Shown in pieces: positions 1 through 6,488 of a stretch of DNA of 7,124 nucleotides (the stretch's first letter is position 1; every line of letters begins with the position of its first letter). The translations under genes were made by a program, and so were the position numbers. A model generated the notes under the pieces. That model worked only from the letters and a program-made list of their open reading frames with translations. It had not been told where the DNA came from and ran no database searches. The stretch spans positions 241 through 7,364 of the forward strand of contig DOID01000127.1 in NCBI GenBank assembly GCA_003511465.1. Reading direction: 5' to 3'. The stretch is from Bacillota bacterium. GTDB lineage: Bacteria; Bacillota; UBA4882; UBA10575.

Positions 1-25
1 TTTAAAGGGGAGGAAAAAACTGAAT

Positions 26-400
26 ATGTCTTTTGCGGTGGGCCAGGTTGTGGAAGGGAAGGTCACCGGGATCACTAATTTTGGTGCGTTTGTGGAGCTG
101 ACGCCAGGAACAACCGGATTGGTGCACATTTCCGAAGTGGCGGATGTTTATGTTAAAGATATTAAAGATTTCGTGCAACTTAATGATCAAGTTAAAGTAA
201 AGATTTTGTCGATGCAAAACGGGAAGATTGGTCTTTCGATCCGACAAGCCCAACCGAAGCCAAGCCGGCAAAACCTACAGTCGTTTGAGGATAAGTTAGC
301 GAAGTTTATGAAGGATTCTGATGAACGCCAATCCGACTTGAAAAAAAGTCAGGACTCAAAACGCGGAGGTAGGGGCGGAGGGCGTCTATCCCATTTTTAA
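26..400 (+). CDS. yabR: S1-domain RNA-binding protein YabR
   Basis: This 124-aa protein has an N-terminal S1 (OB-fold) RNA-binding domain at about residues 4-72, with the motif GKVTGITNFGAFVEL and the typical LVHISEVAD segment. A charged linker follows (SFEDKLAKFMKDSDER), then a basic glycine/arginine tail (KRGGRGGGR). Length, domain order and tail match Bacillus subtilis YabR (about 128 aa) as I remember it. The family is thought to bind RNA or ribosomes in the cytoplasm; its exact role is not settled. The ATG follows a GGGGAGG ribosome binding site at 7-13 with a 12-nt gap. In Bacillus and many Clostridia yabR lies after divIC and before tRNA genes, and the tRNA genes downstream here agree. 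Upstream genes lie outside the window. The gene looks intact, and the family call is secure. Confidence 0.93.
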   Translation: MSFAVGQVVEGKVTGITNFGAFVELTPGTTGLVHISEVADVYVKDIKDFVQLNDQVKVKILSMQNGKIGLSIRQAQPKPSRQNLQSFEDKLAKFMKDSDERQSDLKKSQDSKRGGRGGGRLSHF

Positions 401-425
401 GCAAATAATTTCTAATAAAATGATC

Positions 426-454
426 TTGCTTAAACAGGCATAATGTATTATAAT
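426..454 (+). promoter_or_regulatory. Sigma-A-type promoter of the tRNA unit
   Basis: A perfect TATAAT -10 box lies at 449-454. A partial -35 box, TTGCTT, lies at 426-431, and the spacer is exactly 17 nt. Transcription would begin near 461, about 13 nt before the first tRNA. A strong -10 box and a short leader are usual for tRNA operons. The -35 box matches only three of six consensus bases. Confidence 0.75.
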
Positions 455-473
455 CAAGTTTGCAGTTGTCGTT

Positions 474-550
474 GGCGGTGTAGCTCAGTTGGTCAGAGCA
501 TACGGTTCATACCCGTAGCGTCACTGGTTCGACTCCAGTCACCGCCACCA
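474..550 (+). tRNA. tRNA-Met (CAT), elongator type
   Basis: This is a complete 77-nt cloverleaf. The 7-bp acceptor stem is 474-480 with 540-546, all Watson-Crick. The anticodon stem is 501-505 with 513-517, and the anticodon CAT is at 508-510. The T arm is 523-539 with loop TTCGACT. The discriminator is A547 and the CCA end (548-550) is encoded. The paired first acceptor position and the lack of three consecutive G-C pairs in the anticodon stem argue against initiator tRNA. A CAT anticodon can also belong to lysidine-modified tRNA-Ile, but the acceptor and anticodon arms closely resemble the Bacillus elongator tRNA-Met as I recall it. Confidence 0.96.
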
Positions 551-555
551 TATAT

Positions 556-631
<76 letters not shown>

Positions 632-637
632 GTTTAC

Positions 638-717
638 TTAATGTTTTCAGAGCAAGCTGACCTTTTGTGACAAAAGGCAACAAGGAGACAAAGATAAATA
701 ACCTCTGAAAGACATTA
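638..717 (+). ncRNA. Structured RNA element after tRNA-Lys (unknown class)
   Basis: The segment 639-652 pairs with 703-717: eight consecutive pairs (645-652 with 703-710), one bulged base at 711, then six more pairs. The enclosed loop contains a perfect 7-bp hairpin, CCTTTTG-TGA-CAAAAGG at 661-677, and a purine-rich single strand with AAGGAG at 682-687. No ATG with a usable reading frame goes with that AAGGAG. There is no room for a separate promoter between the CCA end of tRNA-Lys and the stem, so the RNA is probably the 3' part of the tRNA transcript. I do not recognise it as tmRNA, SRP RNA, 6S RNA, RNase P RNA, a T-box or a common riboswitch. It could be a stable trailer-derived small RNA or only a processing signal. 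The pairing is visible; the function is unknown. Confidence 0.45.
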
Positions 718-732
718 TTATATAAAAAGAAC

Positions 733-750
733 CGGAGGTCTTTGCCTTCG
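733..750 (+). other. Hairpin upstream of the tRNA-unit terminator
   Basis: CGGAGG at 733-738 pairs with CCTTCG at 745-750, six pairs including one G-T, around a 6-nt loop. It stands 9 nt before the terminator hairpin. It has no U-tract of its own, so it is not a terminator. It may be part of the structured RNA just upstream. Confidence 0.4.
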
Positions 751-759
751 ACGAAAACG

Positions 760-783
760 AGCTCTTGCTAAAGGGCTTTTTTT
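760..783 (+). terminator. Intrinsic terminator of the tRNA/structured RNA transcript
   Basis: AGCTCTT at 760-766 pairs with AAGGGCT at 771-777, seven pairs with one T-G, around the 4-nt loop GCTA. A run of seven T follows at 777-783. It ends the transcript about 130 nt beyond tRNA-Lys and separates it from the kinase gene. Since it lies upstream of a coding gene, it could in principle act as an attenuator, but I see no clear antiterminator. Confidence 0.85.
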
Positions 784-866
784 ACTTTATCTCGCAGGTG
801 TACGCCACGACCGAACAGGAGAAATGATTTGGGTTTAGAAGTATAGAGAAGGATGCTTCCGTAAGA

Positions 867-876
867 AGAAGGGGTG
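867..876 (+). promoter_or_regulatory. Ribosome binding site that sets the kinase start
   Basis: AGAAGGGGTG is the only good Shine-Dalgarno match here. It overlaps an in-frame GTG at 874 and so cannot serve it. It lies 11 nt before the ATG at 886, close to the 11-12 nt spacing seen for yabR and for the gene starting at 4425. This favours 886 as the start. Confidence 0.65.
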
Positions 877-885
877 GATTTTGGG

Positions 886-3186
886 ATGGAACAGTCTAAT
901 GCTCCGTTATCTTCACCGGAAGAGACTGCTGTACTGGAGAGTTTATTTCAGCAGGCGGCGGAAGGGATGGTCCTGATCGGGCCGGATTATACGGTTAGAA
1001 AGTACAATCCCAGTTTTGCCCAGCAGTATGTTGCCCCCCAGCAGGAGATTCTAGGGGCGAAGATCGATACGATCTTTCCGGATTGGGAGCCTGTGCTCGT
1101 TTGGATCTGCGCCCAAGTACGGGAGAGCAGAGAACCCTTTATTGATCGAAAGATGAAGATTGTGCCGGTCTTTGGGTCAGAGCGTACTTTTATCGGTTGG
1201 ATGTTTGTGCTACGGGGAACTGGAAACGGACGATTCTTTTTATCCACCCCCCATCGTAAACGCCACTTTGAGCAGTTTCTCTCGGCAGTAGCACTCCAAA
1301 ACACACCGGTCGGAACCGCTGTTTTTAAGGGTGCTTCTTTACGGCTTGAGTGGGCAAATCCGGTGTGTCGGGAGTTCATGGAAGAGGAGGAGCTGAGCGA
1401 AGCTAATGCACTGGGTCATGTCTTGAGTGAACTGATCCCAGGAGCCGAGGCCAGCGGTTTAACGGAGTATTTCCATCAGGTGGCAGAGACCGGGGAGCCT
1501 TATTTGGCGTCTGACTTTCGGATCGACGGCTTTAAACGTGGGGTTGTCTACTGTCATTTAGCCATTATCCGGTTGGAATCCCATGACCATGAGGAACCGT
1601 TGTTTTTATTTATTATCATTGACCGGACCGATGAGTTCAAAACCAAAAAGCAAACCGAAGTACGGGCGGGAATTGCCGAAACCGGCTTGGCCCAAATGGA
1701 AGCAGTAATGAATAGTTTAACGGAAGGGATTATTATTATCAACCTCCAGCGTCAGATTGTGTATACAAACCCAGCCGGTCTTGAGATCATCGGTTTTCGC
1801 ACCAGCGATGAAGCGTTACGTTCAATCGCCGTATATCAGGCTAGGTTTCTATTAAAAGATCTTTCCGCACGACCGCTCCCCACCAATGACTGGCCGTTGA
1901 TTCGAGCGTTACGAGGAGAGACCTTTCTTGATTTAGAACTAATTGTTGATGATTTAAAAGAAGAGCGTTCCTGGATTGGAAGCTTTAGCGGTACACCGGT
2001 CCGTAATCGGCAGGAAGAACTGATCTTTGGCGTAGTTGCGATTCGTGATATTACCAAGGCGAAACAAGCCGAACAGGAACGGGAGAAATTACTGGCCAGT
2101 GAACGACAGGCCAGATTGGACGTGGAAAGACAGGCGTTACAGAAACAGGTGCTCCTTGACCATATCGGTGAAGGAGTTGCCCTGGTGATGCCTGATGGCC
2201 ATTTACTTTTAACCAACAAGGTGGCGTTGGAGCTAACCGGTGTTCAAGAGCAGCCAGAGACCCTTGAAGGCTTGCTTCCTTCTGATGCCCTCCAGAACAA
2301 AGACGGGAAGGCGCTTGCGCAGTCCGAAGTACCGACGACGTGGCTAAAGGGCGGAGTCTTCTTTACCGAAGAGGAGTATCTGCTAGAGAGGGCCGACGGC
2401 AGCCAGCGGCATCTCCTGATCAGTGTTAATGAGGTTAAAGACCGGACGGGACAAGTCTTTATGGTTCTTGTTACCCTTCGCGATGTCACCGAATTACGCC
2501 GCTTGGAACAGACAAAGAATGACTATTTACAGATGGTGTCCCATGATCTCCGTTCTCCATTGGCGGTGATCTTATCCCATGCCCAATTGCTGGGACTGAT
2601 TGCCCGTGATAGTAGAATTTGCAACAGTGCGCAGGCGATTGCCACATCTTCGCTGCGGATGAGCAATATGATTGCCGATTTGGTGGATTCAACACGACTG
2701 GAGTCCGGGCAGATGGTGCTGAAAACCACTTGCTTGGATTTGGAGTGGTTTATCCGGGACTATTTACTCCGGATGCAGGGGGTAATGGAAATCGAACGGA
2801 TTCAGATCAGCGGTGGGCGTTCGCTGCCTCCTGTGATTGCTGATCTGGATCGGTTGGAACGGATCATCGCCAACTTTATCTCCAATGCTTTAAAGTACTC
2901 CCCGAAAGGGACAGCGGTCGAGGTTAGTTTTCGGGCGGAGGGCGAGTGGATGGTCGTGGCCATCCGCGATCAGGGGAAAGGGATCAAAGCCAGCGATTTG
3001 CCCCATGTTTTCGACCGCTTTTTTCGGGTGCGTAGTCTTGGGGAGGAAGGAATTGGTTTAGGCCTTTACATCGCCAAGAACTTAGTGGAAGCACACGGAG
3101 GCAAGGTTTGGGTTGAAAGCACACCGGGGATCGGAAGCACCTTCTTTTTTACCCTTCCGGTCGGCGACCGCGAAACAAAAAAATAG
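886..3186 (+). CDS. Soluble multi-PAS sensor histidine kinase
   Basis: This 766-aa protein has four PAS-like sensor domains at about residues 16-112, 130-248, 272-392 and 422-538. A charged, probably coiled-coil helix lies at about 390-422. The kinase core follows. The H-box SHDLRSPL carries the phosphorylated histidine H553. The ATPase domain shows an N-box (NFISNALKY, from N663), a G1 motif DQGKGI (from D695) and a G2 motif GIGLGL (722-727). PAS3 and PAS4 share a PLP/ALxxxxxP-type insert near their middle, suggesting they are the same subtype. There is no signal peptide or membrane helix, so it should sense an internal signal by autophosphorylation. No receiver domain or response regulator is nearby, so it is an orphan kinase. 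An in-frame GTG at 874 would add four residues, but the ribosome binding site favours the ATG. The ligand and partner are unknown. A Spo0F-type phosphorelay target is possible but untested. Confidence 0.93.
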   Translation: MEQSNAPLSSPEETAVLESLFQQAAEGMVLIGPDYTVRKYNPSFAQQYVAPQQEILGAKIDTIFPDWEPVLVWICAQVRESREPFIDRKMKIVPVFGSERTFIGWMFVLRGTGNGRFFLSTPHRKRHFEQFLSAVALQNTPVGTAVFKGASLRLEWANPVCREFMEEEELSEANALGHVLSELIPGAEASGLTEYFHQVAETGEPYLASDFRIDGFKRGVVYCHLAIIRLESHDHEEPLFLFIIIDRTDEFKTKKQTEVRAGIAETGLAQMEAVMNSLTEGIIIINLQRQIVYTNPAGLEIIGFRTSDEALRSIAVYQARFLLKDLSARPLPTNDWPLIRALRGETFLDLELIVDDLKEERSWIGSFSGTPVRNRQEELIFGVVAIRDITKAKQAEQEREKLLASERQARLDVERQALQKQVLLDHIGEGVALVMPDGHLLLTNKVALELTGVQEQPETLEGLLPSDALQNKDGKALAQSEVPTTWLKGGVFFTEEEYLLERADGSQRHLLISVNEVKDRTGQVFMVLVTLRDVTELRRLEQTKNDYLQMVSHDLRSPLAVILSHAQLLGLIARDSRICNSAQAIATSSLRMSNMIADLVDSTRLESGQMVLKTTCLDLEWFIRDYLLRMQGVMEIERIQISGGRSLPPVIADLDRLERIIANFISNALKYSPKGTAVEVSFRAEGEWMVVAIRDQGKGIKASDLPHVFDRFFRVRSLGEEGIGLGLYIAKNLVEAHGGKVWVESTPGIGSTFFFTLPVGDRETKK

Positions 3187-3192
3187 GATAGG

Positions 3193-4317
3193 ATGATTCT
3201 AGTGATTGATCCACGTTTAACGCAATTAGCAGGTTCTTTAATTAATTATTCCGTTGCTGTAAAACCAGGGGATAAAATATTAATTGAAACTACTGGCCTG
3301 GTACCCGAGTTTACACAGGCATTAATCCGGGAGACCTACCAAAGCGGCGGGGTGCCTTTTTTATCTTTGGCCGATCCTTCGCTTTGGCGCGAATTACTCA
3401 AAAACGCCCAAGTAGACCAGGTGGAAGCGATGGGGCGGTGGGACAGAGCCCGGATGAAGGAGATGGATGCCTATCTTGGGATTAGGGCTGGCGATAATGT
3501 GAACGAGTGGGCGGATCTCCCAGCGGTGCAGCTGCAAATCTACAAAAACTACTATCAGAAGCCGGTCCATTCCGAAGAAAGGGTGCCCCATACCCGCTGG
3601 TGTGTTCTGCGTTATCCGAACGCTTCCATGGCACAGCTGGCCTCGACTAGTGTAGAGCAATTTGAGGAATTTTACTTTGCTGTTTGTAATTTGGATTATG
3701 CCAAAATGTCTGGGGCAATGGACCCTTTGGTTGACTTAATGAACGTTACCGACAGCGTCCGGATTGTCGGTCCGGGGACGGATCTAAGCTTTTCCATTAA
3801 AGGATTGCCAGCGGTTAAGTGCGATGGTCATTGCAATATTCCTGATGGCGAGATCTTTACTGCTCCGGTTCGGGAGTCGGTCAACGGGAAAATCAGTTAT
3901 AACACTCCTTCGATTTATGAAGGTTTCACCTTTGAACAGGTGGTTCTGGAATTTAGGGACGGAAAGATTATTAAGGCAACTGCGAACGACAGCGAAAGAT
4001 TGGAAGCCGTGCTTAACACTGATGAAGGGGCAAGGTTCATCGGGGAATTCGCCCTTGGTGTCAACCCCCATATCCTAACCCCGATGAAAGATATTTTGTT
4101 TGACGAGAAGATCGCCGGGAGTATTCATTTCACGCCCGGAGCGACGTATGATGAATGCAGTAATGGTAATAAATCCGCGGTGCATTGGGATTTGGTTTTG
4201 ATCCAACGACCCGAATACGGTGGTGGGGAAATTTACTTTGATGAACGGCTGGTGCGAAAAGACGGCGTTTTTGTTCTCCCGGAACTTACGGGCCTAAATC
4301 CCGAAAACTTGAAATAG
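3193..4317 (+). CDS. M29-family metallo-aminopeptidase
   Basis: This 374-aa cytoplasmic enzyme should remove N-terminal amino acids from peptides using two metal ions. The N-terminal segment DPRLTQLAGSLINYSVAVKPGDK is typical of the family. The expected metal and catalytic residues are present: E220 in GEIFTAP, E285 in GEFALG, H312 in SIHFTPG, Y319 shortly after it, and H331 and D333 in HWD. These correspond to the Glu, Glu, His, Tyr, His, Asp set of AmpS/AmpT. The stretch between H312 and H331 is shorter than in AmpT, as I recall for clostridial members, which fits the length below about 410 aa. The ATG lies 6 nt after the kinase stop, so the two are probably cotranscribed. The start is uncertain: GTG at 3202 is better spaced (9 nt) from AGGATAGG at 3185-3192 and would give MIDPRL. 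The substrate is unknown. Confidence 0.93.
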   Translation: MILVIDPRLTQLAGSLINYSVAVKPGDKILIETTGLVPEFTQALIRETYQSGGVPFLSLADPSLWRELLKNAQVDQVEAMGRWDRARMKEMDAYLGIRAGDNVNEWADLPAVQLQIYKNYYQKPVHSEERVPHTRWCVLRYPNASMAQLASTSVEQFEEFYFAVCNLDYAKMSGAMDPLVDLMNVTDSVRIVGPGTDLSFSIKGLPAVKCDGHCNIPDGEIFTAPVRESVNGKISYNTPSIYEGFTFEQVVLEFRDGKIIKATANDSERLEAVLNTDEGARFIGEFALGVNPHILTPMKDILFDEKIAGSIHFTPGATYDECSNGNKSAVHWDLVLIQRPEYGGGEIYFDERLVRKDGVFVLPELTGLNPENLK

Positions 4318-4424
4318 TTGTTGGTAAACGGGGGCTAAAAAAGGAATTCTTGATTTAGTACAGAATTAAGATAAGTTAAAGCAAATTATGCCAAAAATCC
4401 TGAAGCAAAGGAGTTCCCCGGAAG

Positions 4425-6359
4425 ATGAACAGTCGTCGATTTTTCTTAAACAATTATCTGATTATCATTGTGCTTACGCTGTCAGTGACCTTTACCACAA
4501 TAACAACGGCCCAGGAGCCGCTGGACTTACCATTCTCCCCGGAGGAAAGCACTACCTGGTTTCGACCGGAGCAGATTGTCGAGACCGGTTCCAGCCTCTG
4601 GTATGGTAGTTCGCGGGAGGAAGGATTCCTGGTTTCCTTTGATGGGGGTGAAACTTGGGAAGCTCGCAATGAAGGTCTGCCCCGGAGGAATCTTGGTGGG
4701 GAGGAACAAATCCGAACGCTTACCGCGATTGGTGTAGACACAGCAAACCCGGAACGGGTGGCGGTGACGACTGCGGATCGGATTTACCTTTCCGGTGACT
4801 CCGGCGCAACCTGGCAACGGATTCCTTTTAACAATGGCAGTGTCTTAACGGCGATTGCGCTCGCGCCGGGTAATAATGAACAGATGCTAGTAGGGACGTC
4901 CTTTGCCGGTTTTTATGAAACCGTCAATGCTGGTCAGAATTGGACCAAGCTTTCCCGGAATTTAAGTTTTTTACAGCAACCACCTTACGAGGAAGAGATT
5001 GCCGCGTTGGCCTACCACCCCGAAAATCCGGATAAGCTGGTCCTCGCCTGCGGTTTTGGGAATGGTTTATATCTGTACAATAAAGCGCTTAACATCTGGG
5101 AGCAGCTGGAGACGGGACAGACCAGTCGGAAACTGGTGAAAAACCTTTATTTCCAGCCGACTACTGTGCCCGCCGCCGACTCCCCCCAAGCGCAAGCCTG
5201 GTGGCTCCAGATTACTTACGATACGGAAACGCATGTTTATGCTTGGCCTGCCTTTGAACTGTTGGCGGTGATTACGGAGCCGCAGCAACCGACGGTGGAT
5301 CCGGCGAAAGCAGCCAGAATGGCGCAAGCCGCCGATAAATATGGAATTTATGTCCGGTCTGATTATGCCTCCGGCCAAAGGTTGGACAACCATCTCCGGT
5401 TTATGAAACAAAACGGTTTAAATTCGATGGTTGTCGATTTCAAAGATGACCTAGGATTTGTTACCTATGACACCCAGGTTCCGCTGGCCCATAAAATTAA
5501 CGCTGTTCAACGACGTTTTGACATCAAAGCGCTGATTAAAAAGGCGAAGGAAAATGGCATTTATTTAATCGGGCGGGTGGTGGTCTTCAAAGATAGTCGT
5601 TTGTACCAGTATAATAATTATCAATATGCAATCTGGGACCAATCCGCCACCGGACCCTGGCGGTACTTGGTGGCGGAGAAAAAGGCCGATGGCGGCAGTA
5701 CTTATGTCCAAAGAGAACACTGGGTTGATCCGTTTGCTTCCACGGTTTGGGAGTACAATCTGGCCATTGCGGCCGAACTGGAAGCGCTGGGGGTTGATGA
5801 GATTCAATTTGACTACATCCGGTTTCCGACGGATGGCGATCTCAGCCGTTGTTCCTACCGCTATCAGCCAACGGGGGCCCAGCGGGTGGACGCGCTGGAA
5901 GGGTTCTTGGCGCAGGCTAGAGCAGGGCTTAAGGTTCCGATCAGTACCGATCTCTACGGTTTCCACTGTTGGTACCAATGGGAAGGTCTAACCGGACAGA
6001 ACATTCGTGCCTTAGCCCATTATGTGGATGTGATCTGTCCCATGTATTACCCCTCCCATTTTCCTACTTCCTTTTACCCCGGAGATTACCTGGAACGGGC
6101 GGCCTTTATCTATGAGGAGGGTTCCTTCCGGGCGGATGTTTTGACGGGAGGAGAAAGCATTATTCGCCCATACTTACAGGCGTTCCTTTTAACCGGGCAG
6201 GAATTACGGATGACAGCTCCTGTTTACACCGAGTACCTGCTCAAGCAGGTTACCGGGACCCTAGCTTCACCAGCGGCTGGTTTTACGTTATGGAACAACT
6301 CCAACCGTTACTATATGGTACGCGAGCCTTTGGATCAGTATTTGCGCCCTCACAACTAA
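4425..6359 (+). CDS. Exported Asp-box protein with putative glycoside hydrolase (DUF4015/GHL10-like) barrel
   Basis: This 644-aa protein begins with a signal peptide: basic MNSRR, a hydrophobic core at 11-23, and likely cleavage after A29 (TTA-Q). Residues about 40-290 contain three Asp-box motifs, SFDGGETW (71-78), SGDSGATW (123-130) and the degenerate TVNAGQNW (166-173). These are typical of BNR/sortilin/YCF48-like beta-propellers that bind sugars or proteins. From about residue 306 the protein resembles the DUF4015 putative glycoside hydrolase TIM barrel. It starts YGIYVRSDYASG, then has VVDFKDD (from V336, with D338), WVDPF and the hallmark DEIQFDYIRFPTDG (D458, E459, D463). Acidic residues in these strands are the likely catalytic candidates. 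The natural substrate of the family is not established; an extracellular or cell-wall polysaccharide is inferred. AAAGGAG at 4407-4413 lies 11 nt before the ATG. The gene looks intact. Confidence 0.88.
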   Translation: MNSRRFFLNNYLIIIVLTLSVTFTTITTAQEPLDLPFSPEESTTWFRPEQIVETGSSLWYGSSREEGFLVSFDGGETWEARNEGLPRRNLGGEEQIRTLTAIGVDTANPERVAVTTADRIYLSGDSGATWQRIPFNNGSVLTAIALAPGNNEQMLVGTSFAGFYETVNAGQNWTKLSRNLSFLQQPPYEEEIAALAYHPENPDKLVLACGFGNGLYLYNKALNIWEQLETGQTSRKLVKNLYFQPTTVPAADSPQAQAWWLQITYDTETHVYAWPAFELLAVITEPQQPTVDPAKAARMAQAADKYGIYVRSDYASGQRLDNHLRFMKQNGLNSMVVDFKDDLGFVTYDTQVPLAHKINAVQRRFDIKALIKKAKENGIYLIGRVVVFKDSRLYQYNNYQYAIWDQSATGPWRYLVAEKKADGGSTYVQREHWVDPFASTVWEYNLAIAAELEALGVDEIQFDYIRFPTDGDLSRCSYRYQPTGAQRVDALEGFLAQARAGLKVPISTDLYGFHCWYQWEGLTGQNIRALAHYVDVICPMYYPSHFPTSFYPGDYLERAAFIYEEGSFRADVLTGGESIIRPYLQAFLLTGQELRMTAPVYTEYLLKQVTGTLASPAAGFTLWNNSNRYYMVREPLDQYLRPHN

Positions 6360-6488
6360 GTACTGGTAAACTGGCGAAATACGTAAAAATTACCATATCC
6401 GCTAAAAGAGGGAAAACCGTCTTGAACACGAAAATCGTATATAGCGACGAAAGGAAACAGCATTAGATTGTAAAAGGAGGTAACAAGC

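Noticed and set aside
661..677. Perfect CCTTTTG/CAAAAGG hairpin as the tRNA terminator
   Set aside because: It is followed by CAACAAGG, not a T-run. The clear terminator is at 760-783.
638..720. Small transposon-like element (MITE) bounded by imperfect inverted repeats
   Set aside because: About 80 bp is very short for a MITE, the repeats contain a bulge, no target-site duplication is evident, and the nested hairpin fits an RNA structure better.
632..783. Known riboswitch or T-box upstream of the kinase
   Set aside because: I find no T-box antiterminator motif and no conserved core of the common riboswitch classes that I can recognise.
824..838. Four-codon reading frame (ATG ATT TGG GTT TAG) after AGGAG, a possible leader peptide
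   Set aside because: The AGGAG at 817-821 is only about 2 nt from the ATG, too close for efficient initiation, and there is no attenuator hairpin after it.
4345..4367. AATTCT/AGAATT inverted repeat after the peptidase gene as a terminator
   Set aside because: The stem is six A/T-rich pairs with an 11-nt loop and no T-run. Nothing else in the 107-nt gap is convincing; a weak TTGATT has no good -10 box at the right distance.
6364..6395. TGGTAA/TTACCA inverted repeat between the last two genes
   Set aside because: A 6-bp match across 20 nt is expected by chance in an A/T-rich gap, and no paired promoter elements go with it.
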